DNA of 15,576 bases from JBGSWL01 sp041752455 (GTDB taxonomy: Bacteria; Pseudomonadota; Alphaproteobacteria; Rhizobiales; Rhizobiaceae): the NCBI GenBank assembly GCA_041752455.1, contig JBGSWL010000031.1, positions 1-15,576 of the forward strand, given 5' to 3'. This document shows positions 1-7,278 of the stretch, piece after piece. Made by a program: the position numbers and the translations under genes. Below the pieces are notes generated by a model. That model had not been told where the DNA came from, made no database searches, and saw nothing but the letters and a program-made list of their open reading frames with translations. Within the stretch, counting starts at the first letter, position 1; each line of letters opens with the position of its first letter.

Positions 1-237
1 CTGTCCGAGACCGTGCAGGTGCTTTCCGTGACGCATGCACCGCAGGTGGCGGCCCGCGCGCGCCATCATTTCCTGATCGCCAAGGGCGCCGGGCGCGACG
101 CGACCGTTTCGACCTCGGTGCGCGAAATGGACGAAGGCGCCCGTCTTGAAGAGATCGCCCGGATGCTGGCTGGCGCATCGATCACCGACGAGGCGCGCGC
201 TGCGGCAAGGACCCTGCGCGCTGCGGCAGTACTCTGA
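1..237 (+). CDS. recN: DNA repair protein RecN, C-terminal end (5' truncated by window)
   Basis: The window opens inside this gene: frame 1 is open from base 1 to a TGA at 235-237, giving the last 78 residues. The segment around VTHAPQVAARA, followed by FLIAKG, matches the distal ATPase-head region of RecN, an SMC-like ATPase that acts at double-strand breaks in recombinational repair. The Walker A and coiled-coil parts lie upstream, outside the window. The tail ARLEEIARMLAG, then an Ala/Arg-rich helix, is the normal RecN ending. The next gene begins 12 bases after the stop, and ligA follows that, the usual rhizobial recN-ligA neighbourhood. The identification rests on the short C-terminal signature plus context; the start and N-terminal half cannot be assessed. 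Confidence 0.9.
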   Translation: MSETVQVLSVTHAPQVAARARHHFLIAKGAGRDATVSTSVREMDEGARLEEIARMLAGASITDEARAAARTLRAAAVL

Positions 238-249
238 AAGATCACCACC

Positions 250-1053
250 ATGACCGACCACCTTGATGCCTTTGCCGCCGTTGCGCGGGATCTTGCAGCG
301 ATCGCGATTGCCGAGTTTCGCGCGCATGACCCCGACGTGGCCGTGGTGACGAAGGCTGACGGTTCACCGGTGACTGCCATCGACCAGGCGGTGGAAGCCG
401 CCATTCGCCGCCATATCGAACAGGCGCTGCCAACGCACGGGATCATCGGCGAGGAATATGGCAGCGCGCGCGAGGACAGCGACTGGGTGTGGATCATCGA
501 TCCGATCGATGGCACGCGCCAGTTCGCGGCGGGCCTGCCGAATTTCGGCGTGCTGATCGCGCTCGGCCATCAGGGTATTCCGGTGATCGGCGCGATCATC
601 CAGCCGATGCTCGGTTCGGTCTGCCTCGGCGTCTCCGGGCATGGCCCATCGGCAGAAAGCGGAACCTTTATCGACGGGCGCGCCGTGCGCTGTGCGCCGA
701 TCCGGACGATAGGCGAGGCAATTGGCTGCAAGTCGGATCCCGATGCGTTCGATGCGGCAACGCTGCCGGGGTTCGAGGCCATCCGCCAGCGCACGCGGTG
801 GAATGTCTATGACGGCGGTTGCCTTGGTTATGCGGCGCTGGCGAAGGGGCGGATCGGTCTGTGCCTCAACGGCCCCAACCTCGAGCCATTCGACATCGCG
901 GCGCTGGTACCGGTCGTTCATGGGGCAGGCGGGTGCATCAGCGATTGGCAGGGCAGGCCGCTGACGACGGCCTCGCATGGCGCCATCGTGGCGTCCGCGA
1001 CCGACAAAGTGCATGGCGAGGTGATGGATGTTCTTGCGGGTGCTGGCACCTGA
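250..1053 (+). CDS. Inositol monophosphatase family phosphatase (HisN-like)
   Basis: A 267-residue Mg-dependent, lithium-sensitive-type phosphatase. The metal-binding signature is complete: GEEYG at 67-71 supplies the first glutamates and DPIDGT at 84-89 the central aspartates. The second metal site is EPFDIAAL at 212-219, where D215 stands in for the WDxAA aspartate, and AGG follows at 226-228. Family members dephosphorylate inositol-1-phosphate, histidinol phosphate or 3'-phosphoadenosine 5'-phosphate. The GTRQFAAGLP stretch and overall length look closest to histidinol-phosphatase (HisN), but substrate cannot be fixed from sequence, so no symbol is given. The ATG at 250 lies 12 bases after recN with only a weak upstream GAAAGAT; the gene sits between recN and ligA and is probably co-transcribed with them. 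A cytoplasmic enzyme with no signal peptide. Confidence 0.88.
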   Translation: MTDHLDAFAAVARDLAAIAIAEFRAHDPDVAVVTKADGSPVTAIDQAVEAAIRRHIEQALPTHGIIGEEYGSAREDSDWVWIIDPIDGTRQFAAGLPNFGVLIALGHQGIPVIGAIIQPMLGSVCLGVSGHGPSAESGTFIDGRAVRCAPIRTIGEAIGCKSDPDAFDAATLPGFEAIRQRTRWNVYDGGCLGYAALAKGRIGLCLNGPNLEPFDIAALVPVVHGAGGCISDWQGRPLTTASHGAIVASATDKVHGEVMDVLAGAGT

Positions 1054-1125
1054 GGCGGCTTGAAACCCCCGCCCGCGTTTGGGACAACGCAGGCACCATT
1101 CAACAGCGCAAGGGTTTGCCCCTCA

Positions 1126-3255
1126 ATGACCATCCTGCCGATCGCCGATATCCCCGTGGAGACTCTGACCGAAGCGCAGGCGGCCGAAGAACTGGCGCGC
1201 CTTGCAAGCGAGATCGCGCGCCACGACGAGGCCTATCACACCAACGATGCACCGCTTGTCGATGATGCGGCCTATGATGCGCTGAAGCGGCGCAACGGCG
1301 CCATCGAAGCACGGTTTCCGGCCCTGAAGCGCAGCGACAGCCCGTCGGAGACGGTTGGCGGCGGGGTCTCGGAAAAGTTCGACAAGATCACCCACCGCGT
1401 GCCGATGCTCTCGCTCGACAATGCGTTTTCCGATGCCGATGCCGCCGATTTCGTTGCCCGGGTGCGGCGGTTCCTGAAACTGCCCGACGACCAGCCGCTG
1501 GCGATGACGGCGGAACCGAAGATCGACGGCCTGTCGCTGTCGCTGCGCTACGAGGATGGGCGCCTTGTCCATGCTGCGACGCGCGGTGACGGGGCGGTGG
1601 GCGAAAACGTCACCGCCAATGCGCGCACCATTGCCGACATTCCGCACGTGTTGAAGGGCAATCCGCCAGCCGTGCTGGAAGTGCGCGGCGAGGTCTACAT
1701 GACGAAAGCCGACTTTGCCGCACTGAACGAGGCGCAGGCGGCCGCCGGCAAGCAGACTTATGTCAATCCGCGCAACACGGCGGCAGGGTCCCTTCGCCAG
1801 CTCGACGCGAGCGTGACGGCGGCGCGGCCGCTCAAATTCTTTGCCTATGCCTGGGGCGAGGTGTCGGACATGCCGGCGGAAACGCAATCGGCCATGGTTG
1901 CGAAACTTGCCGCTTACGGATTTGCCACCAATCCGTTGATGGCGGTTTTCGACGATGCTGCCGGGCTGATCGGCCACTACCGGCACATCGAACTTGGACG
2001 GGCGGACCTGGCCTTTGACATTGATGGTGTCGTCTACAAGGTGGATGATCTGGCGCTGCAGGGGCGGCTCGGTTTCGTGTCGCGCTCGCCGCGCTGGGCG
2101 ATTGCGCACAAGTTTGCCGCCGAAAAGGCGATGACGACGTTGAATGCCATCGACATCCAGGTCGGGCGGACCGGCGCGCTGACGCCGGTGGCGCGATTGT
2201 CCCCGGTGACGGTCGGCGGCGTCGTCGTGACCAATGCGACGCTGCACAATGGCGAGGAAATCGAACGGCTCGGCCTGATGATCGGCGATACGGTCATCGT
2301 GCAGCGCGCCGGAGACGTGATCCCGCAGGTGCTGGGGTTCGTGCCGGAACGGCGTCCGGCGGACGCGCAGGTTTTCACCTTTCCGACGGTCTGTCCCTGC
2401 CCGCTGCAGACCCCGATCGTGCGTGAGGCTGTTGCCTCGGGCGAGGAAGGCGTGGTGCGGCGCTGCTCGGGTGAGTTCGCCTGTCCTTACCAACGGAAGG
2501 AACACCTGAAGCTGTTTGTCGGCCGCAAGGGCTTCGATATCGAGGGGCTTGGCGACAAGCAAATCGAATTCTTCTACGATGATGCGGACCTGCCGATCCG
2601 CACGCCCGCCGATATCTTCACGCTGGCTGCGCGCGATGCGGCCAATCCGCTCAAAAAACTGAAGAACCGCGACGGTTATGGCGAAACATCCGCCGCAAAG
2701 CTGTTTGCGGCCATCGAGGCGCGGCGCAGCGTGGCGCTCGACCGGCTGATCTTTTCCCTCGGCATCCGCCATGTGGGTGAAACGACGGCACGGGTGCTGG
2801 CGCGGGCCTATGGCTCGTGGGGCGCTTTCCATGACGCCGCGCTGAAAGTTGCGGCGGGCGATGCGGCGGCGCGCGAGGAGATGGACGCGCTCGACGATGT
2901 CGGCGATGCGGTGATCGATGCGGTCGGCCGGTTCTTCGGCGAGGCGCACAATCTGCGCATGGTCGAGGCATTGGTAGATCAGCTGACGATTGCGGACGTG
3001 GCAAAGCCCTTGGGCAATACGCCGTTCACCGGCAAAACAATCGTCTTTACCGGTGCGCTTGAACGGATGAGCCGCGACGAAGCGAAAGTCATGGCCGAAA
3101 AGCTGGGCGCCAAGGCGGCCGGTTCTGTCTCGGCCAAGACCGATCTGGTGGTGGCCGGCCCCGGCGCCGGTTCCAAACTCGCCAAAGCCGCCGAATTCGG
3201 CATCGAGGTGATCGACGAGGCGGAGTGGTTCCGGCGGGTGGAGGAAACTTCGTGA
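1126..3255 (+). CDS. ligA: NAD-dependent DNA ligase LigA
   Basis: A 709-residue NAD+-dependent ligase that seals nicks in replication and repair. Domains in order: N-terminal Ia NAD-binding region (HDEAYHTNDAPLVDDAAYD near the start), adenylation domain with the KIDG motif and nucleophile K132, OB fold, a four-cysteine zinc finger (C423, C425, C447, C453), helix-hairpin-helix repeats (about 460-620), and a C-terminal BRCT domain from about residue 631 (FTGKTIVFTGALERMSRDEA). The first cysteine pair is C-x-C rather than C-x2-C, a variant I associate with alphaproteobacterial LigA. I prefer the ATG at 1126 because the protein there begins close to the family N-terminus; an in-frame TTG at 1060 would add 22 residues of poor character. 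An AAGGG lies about 12 bases upstream. It follows the phosphatase gene by 72 bases. Confidence 0.96.
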   Translation: MTILPIADIPVETLTEAQAAEELARLASEIARHDEAYHTNDAPLVDDAAYDALKRRNGAIEARFPALKRSDSPSETVGGGVSEKFDKITHRVPMLSLDNAFSDADAADFVARVRRFLKLPDDQPLAMTAEPKIDGLSLSLRYEDGRLVHAATRGDGAVGENVTANARTIADIPHVLKGNPPAVLEVRGEVYMTKADFAALNEAQAAAGKQTYVNPRNTAAGSLRQLDASVTAARPLKFFAYAWGEVSDMPAETQSAMVAKLAAYGFATNPLMAVFDDAAGLIGHYRHIELGRADLAFDIDGVVYKVDDLALQGRLGFVSRSPRWAIAHKFAAEKAMTTLNAIDIQVGRTGALTPVARLSPVTVGGVVVTNATLHNGEEIERLGLMIGDTVIVQRAGDVIPQVLGFVPERRPADAQVFTFPTVCPCPLQTPIVREAVASGEEGVVRRCSGEFACPYQRKEHLKLFVGRKGFDIEGLGDKQIEFFYDDADLPIRTPADIFTLAARDAANPLKKLKNRDGYGETSAAKLFAAIEARRSVALDRLIFSLGIRHVGETTARVLARAYGSWGAFHDAALKVAAGDAAAREEMDALDDVGDAVIDAVGRFFGEAHNLRMVEALVDQLTIADVAKPLGNTPFTGKTIVFTGALERMSRDEAKVMAEKLGAKAAGSVSAKTDLVVAGPGAGSKLAKAAEFGIEVIDEAEWFRRVEETS

Positions 3256-3279
3256 TTGGCAAAATACGTCAAATATGAT

Positions 3280-3609
3280 ATGAAAGAACCGTGGACTGTC
3301 GAGACCTTGAACCCGGTGGTGGACGCGGAGCTTGAAGCGCTACCGGCCGATCAGCGTGCCAAGTTTTTCTGGATTGCCCGGCTGATACAAGAACACGGCC
3401 TGCAAATGGTACGTGAGCCCTATGTGAAATATCTGGAACAAGGGCTCTGGGAAATCCGCATGAAGGGCAGGGATGGCATCTCCCGGGCACTATATGTCGT
3501 CGAACAAGGCAGGCGGGTAATTGTTGTCAGGGTGTTCGCCAAAAAGACGCAGAAGACTCCGCGCAACGAAATCGATTTGGCTCTGAAGCGAGCAAGGGAA
3601 ATACCATGA
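3280..3609 (+). CDS. RelE/HigB-family toxin (phage Gp49-like)
   Basis: A 109-residue basic protein of the RelE/HigB (Gp49-like) mRNA-interferase group. Typical features are the start WTVETLNPVVDAELEALP, the core GLWEIRMKGRDGISRALYVV (residues 55-74), then VVRVFAKKTQKTP and a C-terminal helix NEIDLALKRAREI. Such toxins cleave ribosome-associated mRNA when freed from their antitoxin. The stop overlaps the start of the XRE antitoxin by four bases (ATGA at 3606-3609), the toxin-first order of higBA modules. I chose the ATG at 3280; an in-frame TTG at 3256, directly after the ligA stop and with a GAGG at 3241-3244, would add eight residues. Codon use is more A/T-rich than ligA or azlC, hinting at acquisition. 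RNase activity is inferred from family membership. Confidence 0.88.
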   Translation: MKEPWTVETLNPVVDAELEALPADQRAKFFWIARLIQEHGLQMVREPYVKYLEQGLWEIRMKGRDGISRALYVVEQGRRVIVVRVFAKKTQKTPRNEIDLALKRAREIP

Positions 3610-3884
3610 CCAACGTGAACGTCCTTTTTGAAAAATGGAAAAAGGATCCGGAGTTCCTCAAGGAATACGAGGCGATGGAAGCGGAGTTTTCCATTGCGTC
3701 CACGCTCATTGCCGCTCGTGCCCAGGCTGGCATGACGCAGGATGAAGTTGCCGAAAAAATGCAGACCTCGCAGTCTTACATCGCCAAGTTGGAAAGCGGG
3801 CGTGTCAGTCCTTCCATGAAGGCTCTGCAGCGTTATGCAAAAGCGACAGGTTCGCGACTGACGATCACATTGGAGCAGATGTGA
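3606..3884 (+). CDS. XRE-family antitoxin with helix-turn-helix
   Basis: A 92-residue DNA-binding protein. Residues about 33-86 form a Cro/C1-type helix-turn-helix: TLIAARAQAGMTQDEVAEKM, then TSQSYIAKLESGRVSPSMKAL, the classic recognition-helix pattern. The N-terminal 30 residues (NVLFEKWKKDPEFLKEYEAM) are the extension seen in HigA-like antitoxins that binds the toxin. It starts inside the toxin stop codon with AAGGGA at 3594-3599, six bases upstream, so the pair is translationally coupled. Family knowledge says it would neutralise the upstream RelE/HigB toxin and repress the shared promoter. No clear operator palindrome is visible ahead of the toxin, so autoregulation is only inferred. Confidence 0.92.
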   Translation: MTNVNVLFEKWKKDPEFLKEYEAMEAEFSIASTLIAARAQAGMTQDEVAEKMQTSQSYIAKLESGRVSPSMKALQRYAKATGSRLTITLEQM

Positions 3885-3957
3885 CGCCCTGAGGCGTACC
3901 GCTTGGCCGCTCACGCACCGTGACAAGTCCGTGCTTGCGCGGGTTCTCAAATATTTT

Positions 3958-4001
3958 GCAATTCCGCACACGAAACCGGTTCCCACTTTCGCTGGAATTG
4001 C
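3958..4001. repeat. 44-bp palindromic repeat, copy 1 (ahead of azlC)
   Basis: Begins GCAATTCC and ends GGAATTGC, with an inner CGAAA / TTTCG pair around a conserved CCGGTTCCCAC loop. It shares the whole 44-bp layout with copies at 5070-5113 and 5197-5240 and is the most diverged of the three (GCACA in place of GGACG or AGACG). It ends 16 bases before the azlC start, so it lies in that gene's leader. The design resembles the small intergenic palindromes common in rhizobial genomes; exact family assignment needs comparison. Confidence 0.9.
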
Positions 4002-4017
4002 GCTAGCGGTTCCTGCC

Positions 4018-4746
4018 ATGGCCAACCCGACACATGCTGTTCCTGATCTGCGCGCCGAGTTCTGGGCCGGTGCGCGCTCGCCGTTTGCCCCGATGGTGGC
4101 GGCAGCGCCGTTCGGCGCGCTGTTTGGTGCGCTGGCGGTCGACAACGGGTTCAGTGTCGGCGAAGCGGTGCTGATGAGCGCAACGGTCTTTGCCGGGGCC
4201 AGCCAGATGGTCGGTATCGAACTGTTCGGCCAGAACGTCGCGCCTTGGCTGATCGTGTTTTCGATCTTTGCGGTCAATTTTCGCCATGTGCTCTATTCGG
4301 CGGTGCTCGGCCGGCGCATGGGACACATGTCGACCTGGCAACGGTCTGTCGCCTTCTTCTTTCTGCTCGACCCGCATTTTGCCGAATCCGAGCGCCGCGC
4401 CGAAAGCGGCAAGAAACTGACTTTTGCCTGGATGATCGGCGGCGGTCTCACCTGGTGGATCAGCTGGATCATCGTCACGTTCATCGGCGCACTGTTCGGG
4501 CGACTGGTTCCGAACCCCGAAGCGCTCGGGATCGATTTCCTGCTGCCTGTCTATTTCCTCAGCCTTGTGATGGCATTTCGCAAACGGCCCAACTGGGTGC
4601 CGGTGGTGCTGGCGAGCGGCCTTGCGTCGATTGCCGCTTACCATTTTGTCGGCTCGCCCTGGCATGTGTCGATCGGTGCGATTGCCGGTGTGCTGACGGG
4701 GGCTGCGCTCGGCGAACCGGCCAAGGCGCGGGTGCTGGCGCCATGA
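4018..4746 (+). CDS. azlC: AzlC family branched-chain amino acid exporter, large subunit
   Basis: A 242-residue polytopic inner-membrane protein. The conserved AzlC block is clear: PFGALFGALAVDNGFSVGEA at about 31-50, followed by MSATVFAGASQMV. Hydrophobic segments occur near residues 25-42, 50-65, 74-95, 134-160, 170-186 and 198-235. Together with a small AzlD partner this family exports branched-chain amino acids (AzlCD, YgaZH). azlD begins 13 bases after the stop, so the two form one transcription unit. The frame stays open upstream to 3931, but that stretch encodes a translated palindromic repeat (3958-4001) and not family sequence, so I use the ATG at 4018; its ribosome-binding site is weak. 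Substrate is a family-level inference. Confidence 0.9.
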   Translation: MANPTHAVPDLRAEFWAGARSPFAPMVAAAPFGALFGALAVDNGFSVGEAVLMSATVFAGASQMVGIELFGQNVAPWLIVFSIFAVNFRHVLYSAVLGRRMGHMSTWQRSVAFFFLLDPHFAESERRAESGKKLTFAWMIGGGLTWWISWIIVTFIGALFGRLVPNPEALGIDFLLPVYFLSLVMAFRKRPNWVPVVLASGLASIAAYHFVGSPWHVSIGAIAGVLTGAALGEPAKARVLAP

Positions 4747-4759
4747 GGCAAGGGCGACC

Positions 4760-5056
4760 ATGACGACGACCGTCTGGATCATTTTGGCCGGCGCGCTCGC
4801 GACCTACCTCACCCGGATCGGCGGGCATCTGGTGCTGTCGCGTTTCCCGGTGATCCATCCGCGGGTCGAAGCGGCGCTGAATGCCGTTCCGCCTGCGGTC
4901 TTGACGACGATTGTCGCGCCGTCGCTGGTCTATGCCGGTCCTGCGGAGACGGCGACGCTGGTGATTGCGGCCATCGCCGCGCTTTATCTGCCGCCGCTCG
5001 GCATGTTTGCCGTCGGTTGGGCAGCGATCCTTGCTCTGAGGGCGATCATCGGCTGA
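4760..5056 (+). CDS. azlD: AzlD family branched-chain amino acid exporter, small subunit
   Basis: A 98-residue membrane protein with about four hydrophobic helices. The family pattern is visible: ALATYLTRIGGHLVL near residue 9, then VIHPRVEAALNAVPPAVLTTIVAP, and the ending FAVGWAAILALRAIIG. AzlD is the small partner that completes the AzlC exporter. AGGGCGA sits just ahead of the ATG. The last 61 bases of the gene, with the palindrome behind it, occur a second time immediately downstream (5118 onward), where the copied codons differ only at three synonymous third positions. The reading frame itself is complete and ends at the first copy. Confidence 0.9.
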   Translation: MTTTVWIILAGALATYLTRIGGHLVLSRFPVIHPRVEAALNAVPPAVLTTIVAPSLVYAGPAETATLVIAAIAALYLPPLGMFAVGWAAILALRAIIG

Positions 5057-5069
5057 TCAGGTTTTTCTC

Positions 5070-5113
5070 GCAATTCCAGACGCGAAACCGGTTCCCACTT
5101 TCGCTGGAATTGC
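5070..5113. repeat. 44-bp palindromic repeat, copy 2 (after azlD)
   Basis: The best-paired copy: GCAATTCCA, a three-base GAC bulge, then GCGAAA on the left, against TTTCGC-TGGAATTGC on the right, giving a 15-bp interrupted stem around an 11-base loop. It follows the azlD stop by 13 bases with a short T run ahead of it, so it could stabilise the azlCD transcript 3' end or act as a terminator-like stem. Confidence 0.92.
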
Positions 5114-5117
5114 TTCT

Positions 5118-5178
5118 GCTCGGCATGTTTGCCGTCGGCTGGGCAGCGATCCTGGCGCTGAGGGCGATCATCGGCTGA
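5118..5178 (+). pseudogene. Duplicated azlD C-terminal fragment
   Basis: A second copy of the azlD end, encoding LGMFAVGWAAILALRAIIG and a stop at 5176-5178, with no start codon or upstream gene body. It is a remnant left by the tandem duplication and not an expressed gene. That its only differences from the live copy are silent suggests it was once a functional gene end, or came from a diverged allele by recombination. Confidence 0.85.
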
Positions 5179-5196
5179 TCAGTTATTTTTCTTCTC

Positions 5197-5240
5197 GCAA
5201 TTCCGGACGCAAAACCGGTTCCCACTTTCGCTGGAATTGC
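5197..5240. repeat. 44-bp palindromic repeat, copy 3 (between azlD and the aminopeptidase)
   Basis: Same 44-bp layout as the other two, with GGACGCAAAA in the left arm. It ends one base before the reverse-strand aminopeptidase stop codon (5242-5244), so it sits between two convergent genes. A strong stem there could serve as a bidirectional transcript end, though no long U tract follows on either strand. Confidence 0.92.
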
Positions 5241-5241
5241 T

Positions 5242-7062
5242 TCAGATCTTCTGTGTCGCTTGTTCGAGCCAGCCTGCGACCGCCTCGCTTTCAACCAGCG
5301 GCGTGATCTCGCGGCGCACGCGCGCATGATAGGCGTTGAGCCAGCGCCGCTCTTGCGTCGTCAGCAGCTTGCGGTGGATCAGGCGCCGGTCGATCGGGCA
5401 GAGCGTCAGCGTTGCAAAGCCATGCATCGGCATGATGCCGCCGGGCACCGGCTTGGGCGCAGTCACGACGATCAGGTTCTCGATGCGGATGCCGTGGCTG
5501 CCTTCGACATAAAGCCCCGGCTCGTTGGAAAGGATCATGCCGTTATGCAACGGCGCAAGGCCGCGCTTTGAAATCGACTGCGGACCCTCGTGCACACCGA
5601 GATAGGAGCCGACGCCATGGCCTGTGCCGTGGGCATAGTCGAACCCTGCGTCCCACAGCGCCTTGCGGGCCAGAACATCGATGTCAACGCCGCGGGTGCC
5701 TGACGGAAAGCGGGCGAGAGAAATCGCGATCATGCCCTTCAGCACAAGCGTGAAGTGGCGACGATATTCGTCGGATACCTCGCCGGCAGGCAGGACGCGG
5801 GTGATGTCGGTGGTGCCGTCGTCATACTGGGCGCCGGAGTCCAACAGAACCAGATCGCCGGCGCGGACCTTGCGATTGGACTTTTCATCGACGCGGTAAT
5901 GGTTGATGGCGCCGTTCGGCCCGGCGCCACAAATCGTGTCGAACGAGATGTCGCGGAGCGGCATGCCGAGGCGCGCGCCGGTTTCGGTGCGCACGGCTTC
6001 CAGTTTGCGCACGATGGTGATTTCGTCGAGCGTGGCAGCGTCTTGCTGGTCGTACCAAGCCAGAAAGGCGGCCATGGCCGCGCCATCGCGGCGATGGGCA
6101 GCGGCAGCGCCCTTCAGTTCGATGCTGTTCTTGGCTGCGCGCGGGGCGATCACCGGATCGCGCGCTTCGACGACGGCGACACCGGCATCGGCGATCAGGA
6201 CACCGACAAGTGCCGGGGCGCGGTCCGGGTCCAGCATCACCGGGCCGTCGGCCGTAGCCAACGCGGCTTCGAATGCATCCGGTTCGGCAAGGACTACGAG
6301 CGCTAGCAGTTCGGCGCGCGTCGCCTCGTCAAGCTTGGCGCCCTCGACAAAGAGCGTCGCGCGGCCTCGGGCCGGCACGATCATGCGCGCCAGCGCCAGC
6401 GGCGTGTGGGAGACATCGGCGCCGCGAATGTTCAGCGCCCAGGCAATCGACGACGGATCAGTGAGGACGACGGATGCGACTTTTGCGGCGCGCATGTTCT
6501 TGGCCATGGCGGCAAGCTTGCGCGAGGCTGCAAGGCCGGCGCGGGACACCGGATGCAGGGTAACCTTTGCCATCGGTTCGGCCGGGCGGTCGGTCCAGAT
6601 GCGATCGATCAGATTGATCTGCGTTGCCACGGCGACAGCGCCGGTCTTTTCGCAAAGCGATTCCAGCCGACGGGCTTGCGCGACAGTCAGAAGCCAAGGG
6701 TCGAACCCGACGCGCATGCCCGGCTGCAATTCGCGCGCCAGAAAGCTGATCGGCGGATCATTGACGAGATCGCCGACGCCAAAGCAGGCCGGGTCGGTCT
6801 GCACGGCGGCCTGGATGGTGTAGCGGCCATCGACAAACAGGATCGCCGTGTCGTGAAACACCAGCGCTTCGCCGGCCGAGCCGGTGAATCCGGTCAGGAA
6901 CGCAAGGCGCTCGGCACAGGCGGGAATGTATTCGTTCTGGTACTCGTCGGCATGGGGCACCAGCAGGATATCGAGGTTTTCCGCTGACATCGCGGCGCGC
7001 AGGGCCTTGAGGCGCGGGGCCACGGTTGCCGGGTCGGCCTTGACGGTGAAGTTCTGGAACAT
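5242..7062 (-). CDS. M24 family Xaa-Pro aminopeptidase
   Basis: A 606-residue cytoplasmic metallopeptidase that removes N-terminal residues preceding proline. Two creatinase-like N-terminal domains (about 1-310) precede the pita-bread catalytic domain and a C-terminal M24 extension (about 540-606), the three-domain form also found in eukaryotic aminopeptidase P. All five metal ligands are present: D408 (LLDSGAQYDDG), D419 (TTDITRVLP), H482 (GTGHGVG), E514 (NEPGLYVEG) and E528 (RIENLIV), plus catalytic H491 (GVHEGP). The start MFQNFTVKADPA is supported by AAGGGGA upstream on the reverse strand. It is convergent with azlD and divergent from the small gene at 7279. I leave the symbol empty because pepP usually denotes the shorter E. 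coli enzyme. Confidence 0.95.
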   Translation of the reverse strand: MFQNFTVKADPATVAPRLKALRAAMSAENLDILLVPHADEYQNEYIPACAERLAFLTGFTGSAGEALVFHDTAILFVDGRYTIQAAVQTDPACFGVGDLVNDPPISFLARELQPGMRVGFDPWLLTVAQARRLESLCEKTGAVAVATQINLIDRIWTDRPAEPMAKVTLHPVSRAGLAASRKLAAMAKNMRAAKVASVVLTDPSSIAWALNIRGADVSHTPLALARMIVPARGRATLFVEGAKLDEATRAELLALVVLAEPDAFEAALATADGPVMLDPDRAPALVGVLIADAGVAVVEARDPVIAPRAAKNSIELKGAAAAHRRDGAAMAAFLAWYDQQDAATLDEITIVRKLEAVRTETGARLGMPLRDISFDTICGAGPNGAINHYRVDEKSNRKVRAGDLVLLDSGAQYDDGTTDITRVLPAGEVSDEYRRHFTLVLKGMIAISLARFPSGTRGVDIDVLARKALWDAGFDYAHGTGHGVGSYLGVHEGPQSISKRGLAPLHNGMILSNEPGLYVEGSHGIRIENLIVVTAPKPVPGGIMPMHGFATLTLCPIDRRLIHRKLLTTQERRWLNAYHARVRREITPLVESEAVAGWLEQATQKI

Positions 7063-7183
7063 CGTGGAAATCCCCTTGTGCTGCAGCGGACGCTAATGCC
7101 GCCGGCGAGCCGCTTCAATGGCAATCGCTCGGGGCTCGGCTGCCTGAAAGTAAATCAACGGTTACCGGGGCGGTTTTTCGCGC

Positions 7184-7198
7184 ATGCGATATACGCAT
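7184..7198. promoter_or_regulatory. Short inverted repeat in divergent promoter region
   Basis: ATGCG-ATATA-CGCAT, a 5-bp inverted repeat around an A/T core, lies midway in the 216-base gap between the divergent aminopeptidase and DUF1127-like genes. Position and symmetry suit an operator or the core of a promoter, but no regulator is known for it and no clear -35/-10 pair stands out nearby. The rest of this gap shows only the two ribosome-binding sites. Confidence 0.3.
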
Positions 7199-7278
7199 GG
7201 GTGCAATGCAGCATAGACTATGGTCAAAGAGGTCGCGTGCGCCCATCTTCACTGCAGACAGTAATCTGGAGAAACGCG

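Larger units (their letters stand above)
4996..5241. repeat. Tandem duplication of azlD 3' end plus palindrome (two units of about 122-127 bp)
   Basis: Unit 1 runs from 4996 to about 5117 and unit 2 from 5118 to about 5241. Each has the last 20 azlD codons and stop, a short T-rich spacer and one 44-bp palindrome. The gene part is offset by exactly 122 bases; the palindromes are offset by 127 because the spacer in unit 2 has five more bases. In the 61-base coding part there are three differences (GGT/GGC, CTT/CTG, GCT/GCG), all silent. Confidence 0.92.

Noticed and set aside
2389..2490. C-x-C spacing of the LigA zinc finger as a defect
   Set aside because: All four cysteines are present and I recall this spacing in other alphaproteobacterial ligases, so it is likely a normal lineage variant.
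1123..2949. Long open frame on the strand opposite ligA (about 600 codons)
   Set aside because: It is the mirror of a GC-rich, well-coded gene; its translation is Arg/His/Gly-rich with no family motifs, while the ligA frame is complete.
3268..3285. TATGAT at 3274-3279 as the -10 box of the toxin gene
   Set aside because: It directly abuts the toxin ATG, so a transcript from it would begin inside the gene, and no -35 is correctly spaced.
3931..4017. Extended azlC N-terminus from an upstream alternative start
   Set aside because: These codons are mostly the translated 44-bp palindrome and do not resemble AzlC; the ATG at 4018 gives the family-like start.
3958..5240. The three palindromes as a CRISPR array
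   Set aside because: Only three copies, separated by about 1.07 kb and 83 bases, with genes between and no cas genes.
5903..6823. Forward open frame opposite the aminopeptidase (about 300 codons)
   Set aside because: Ser/Ala/Arg-rich mirror translation with no motif; all M24 residues lie in the reverse-strand frame.
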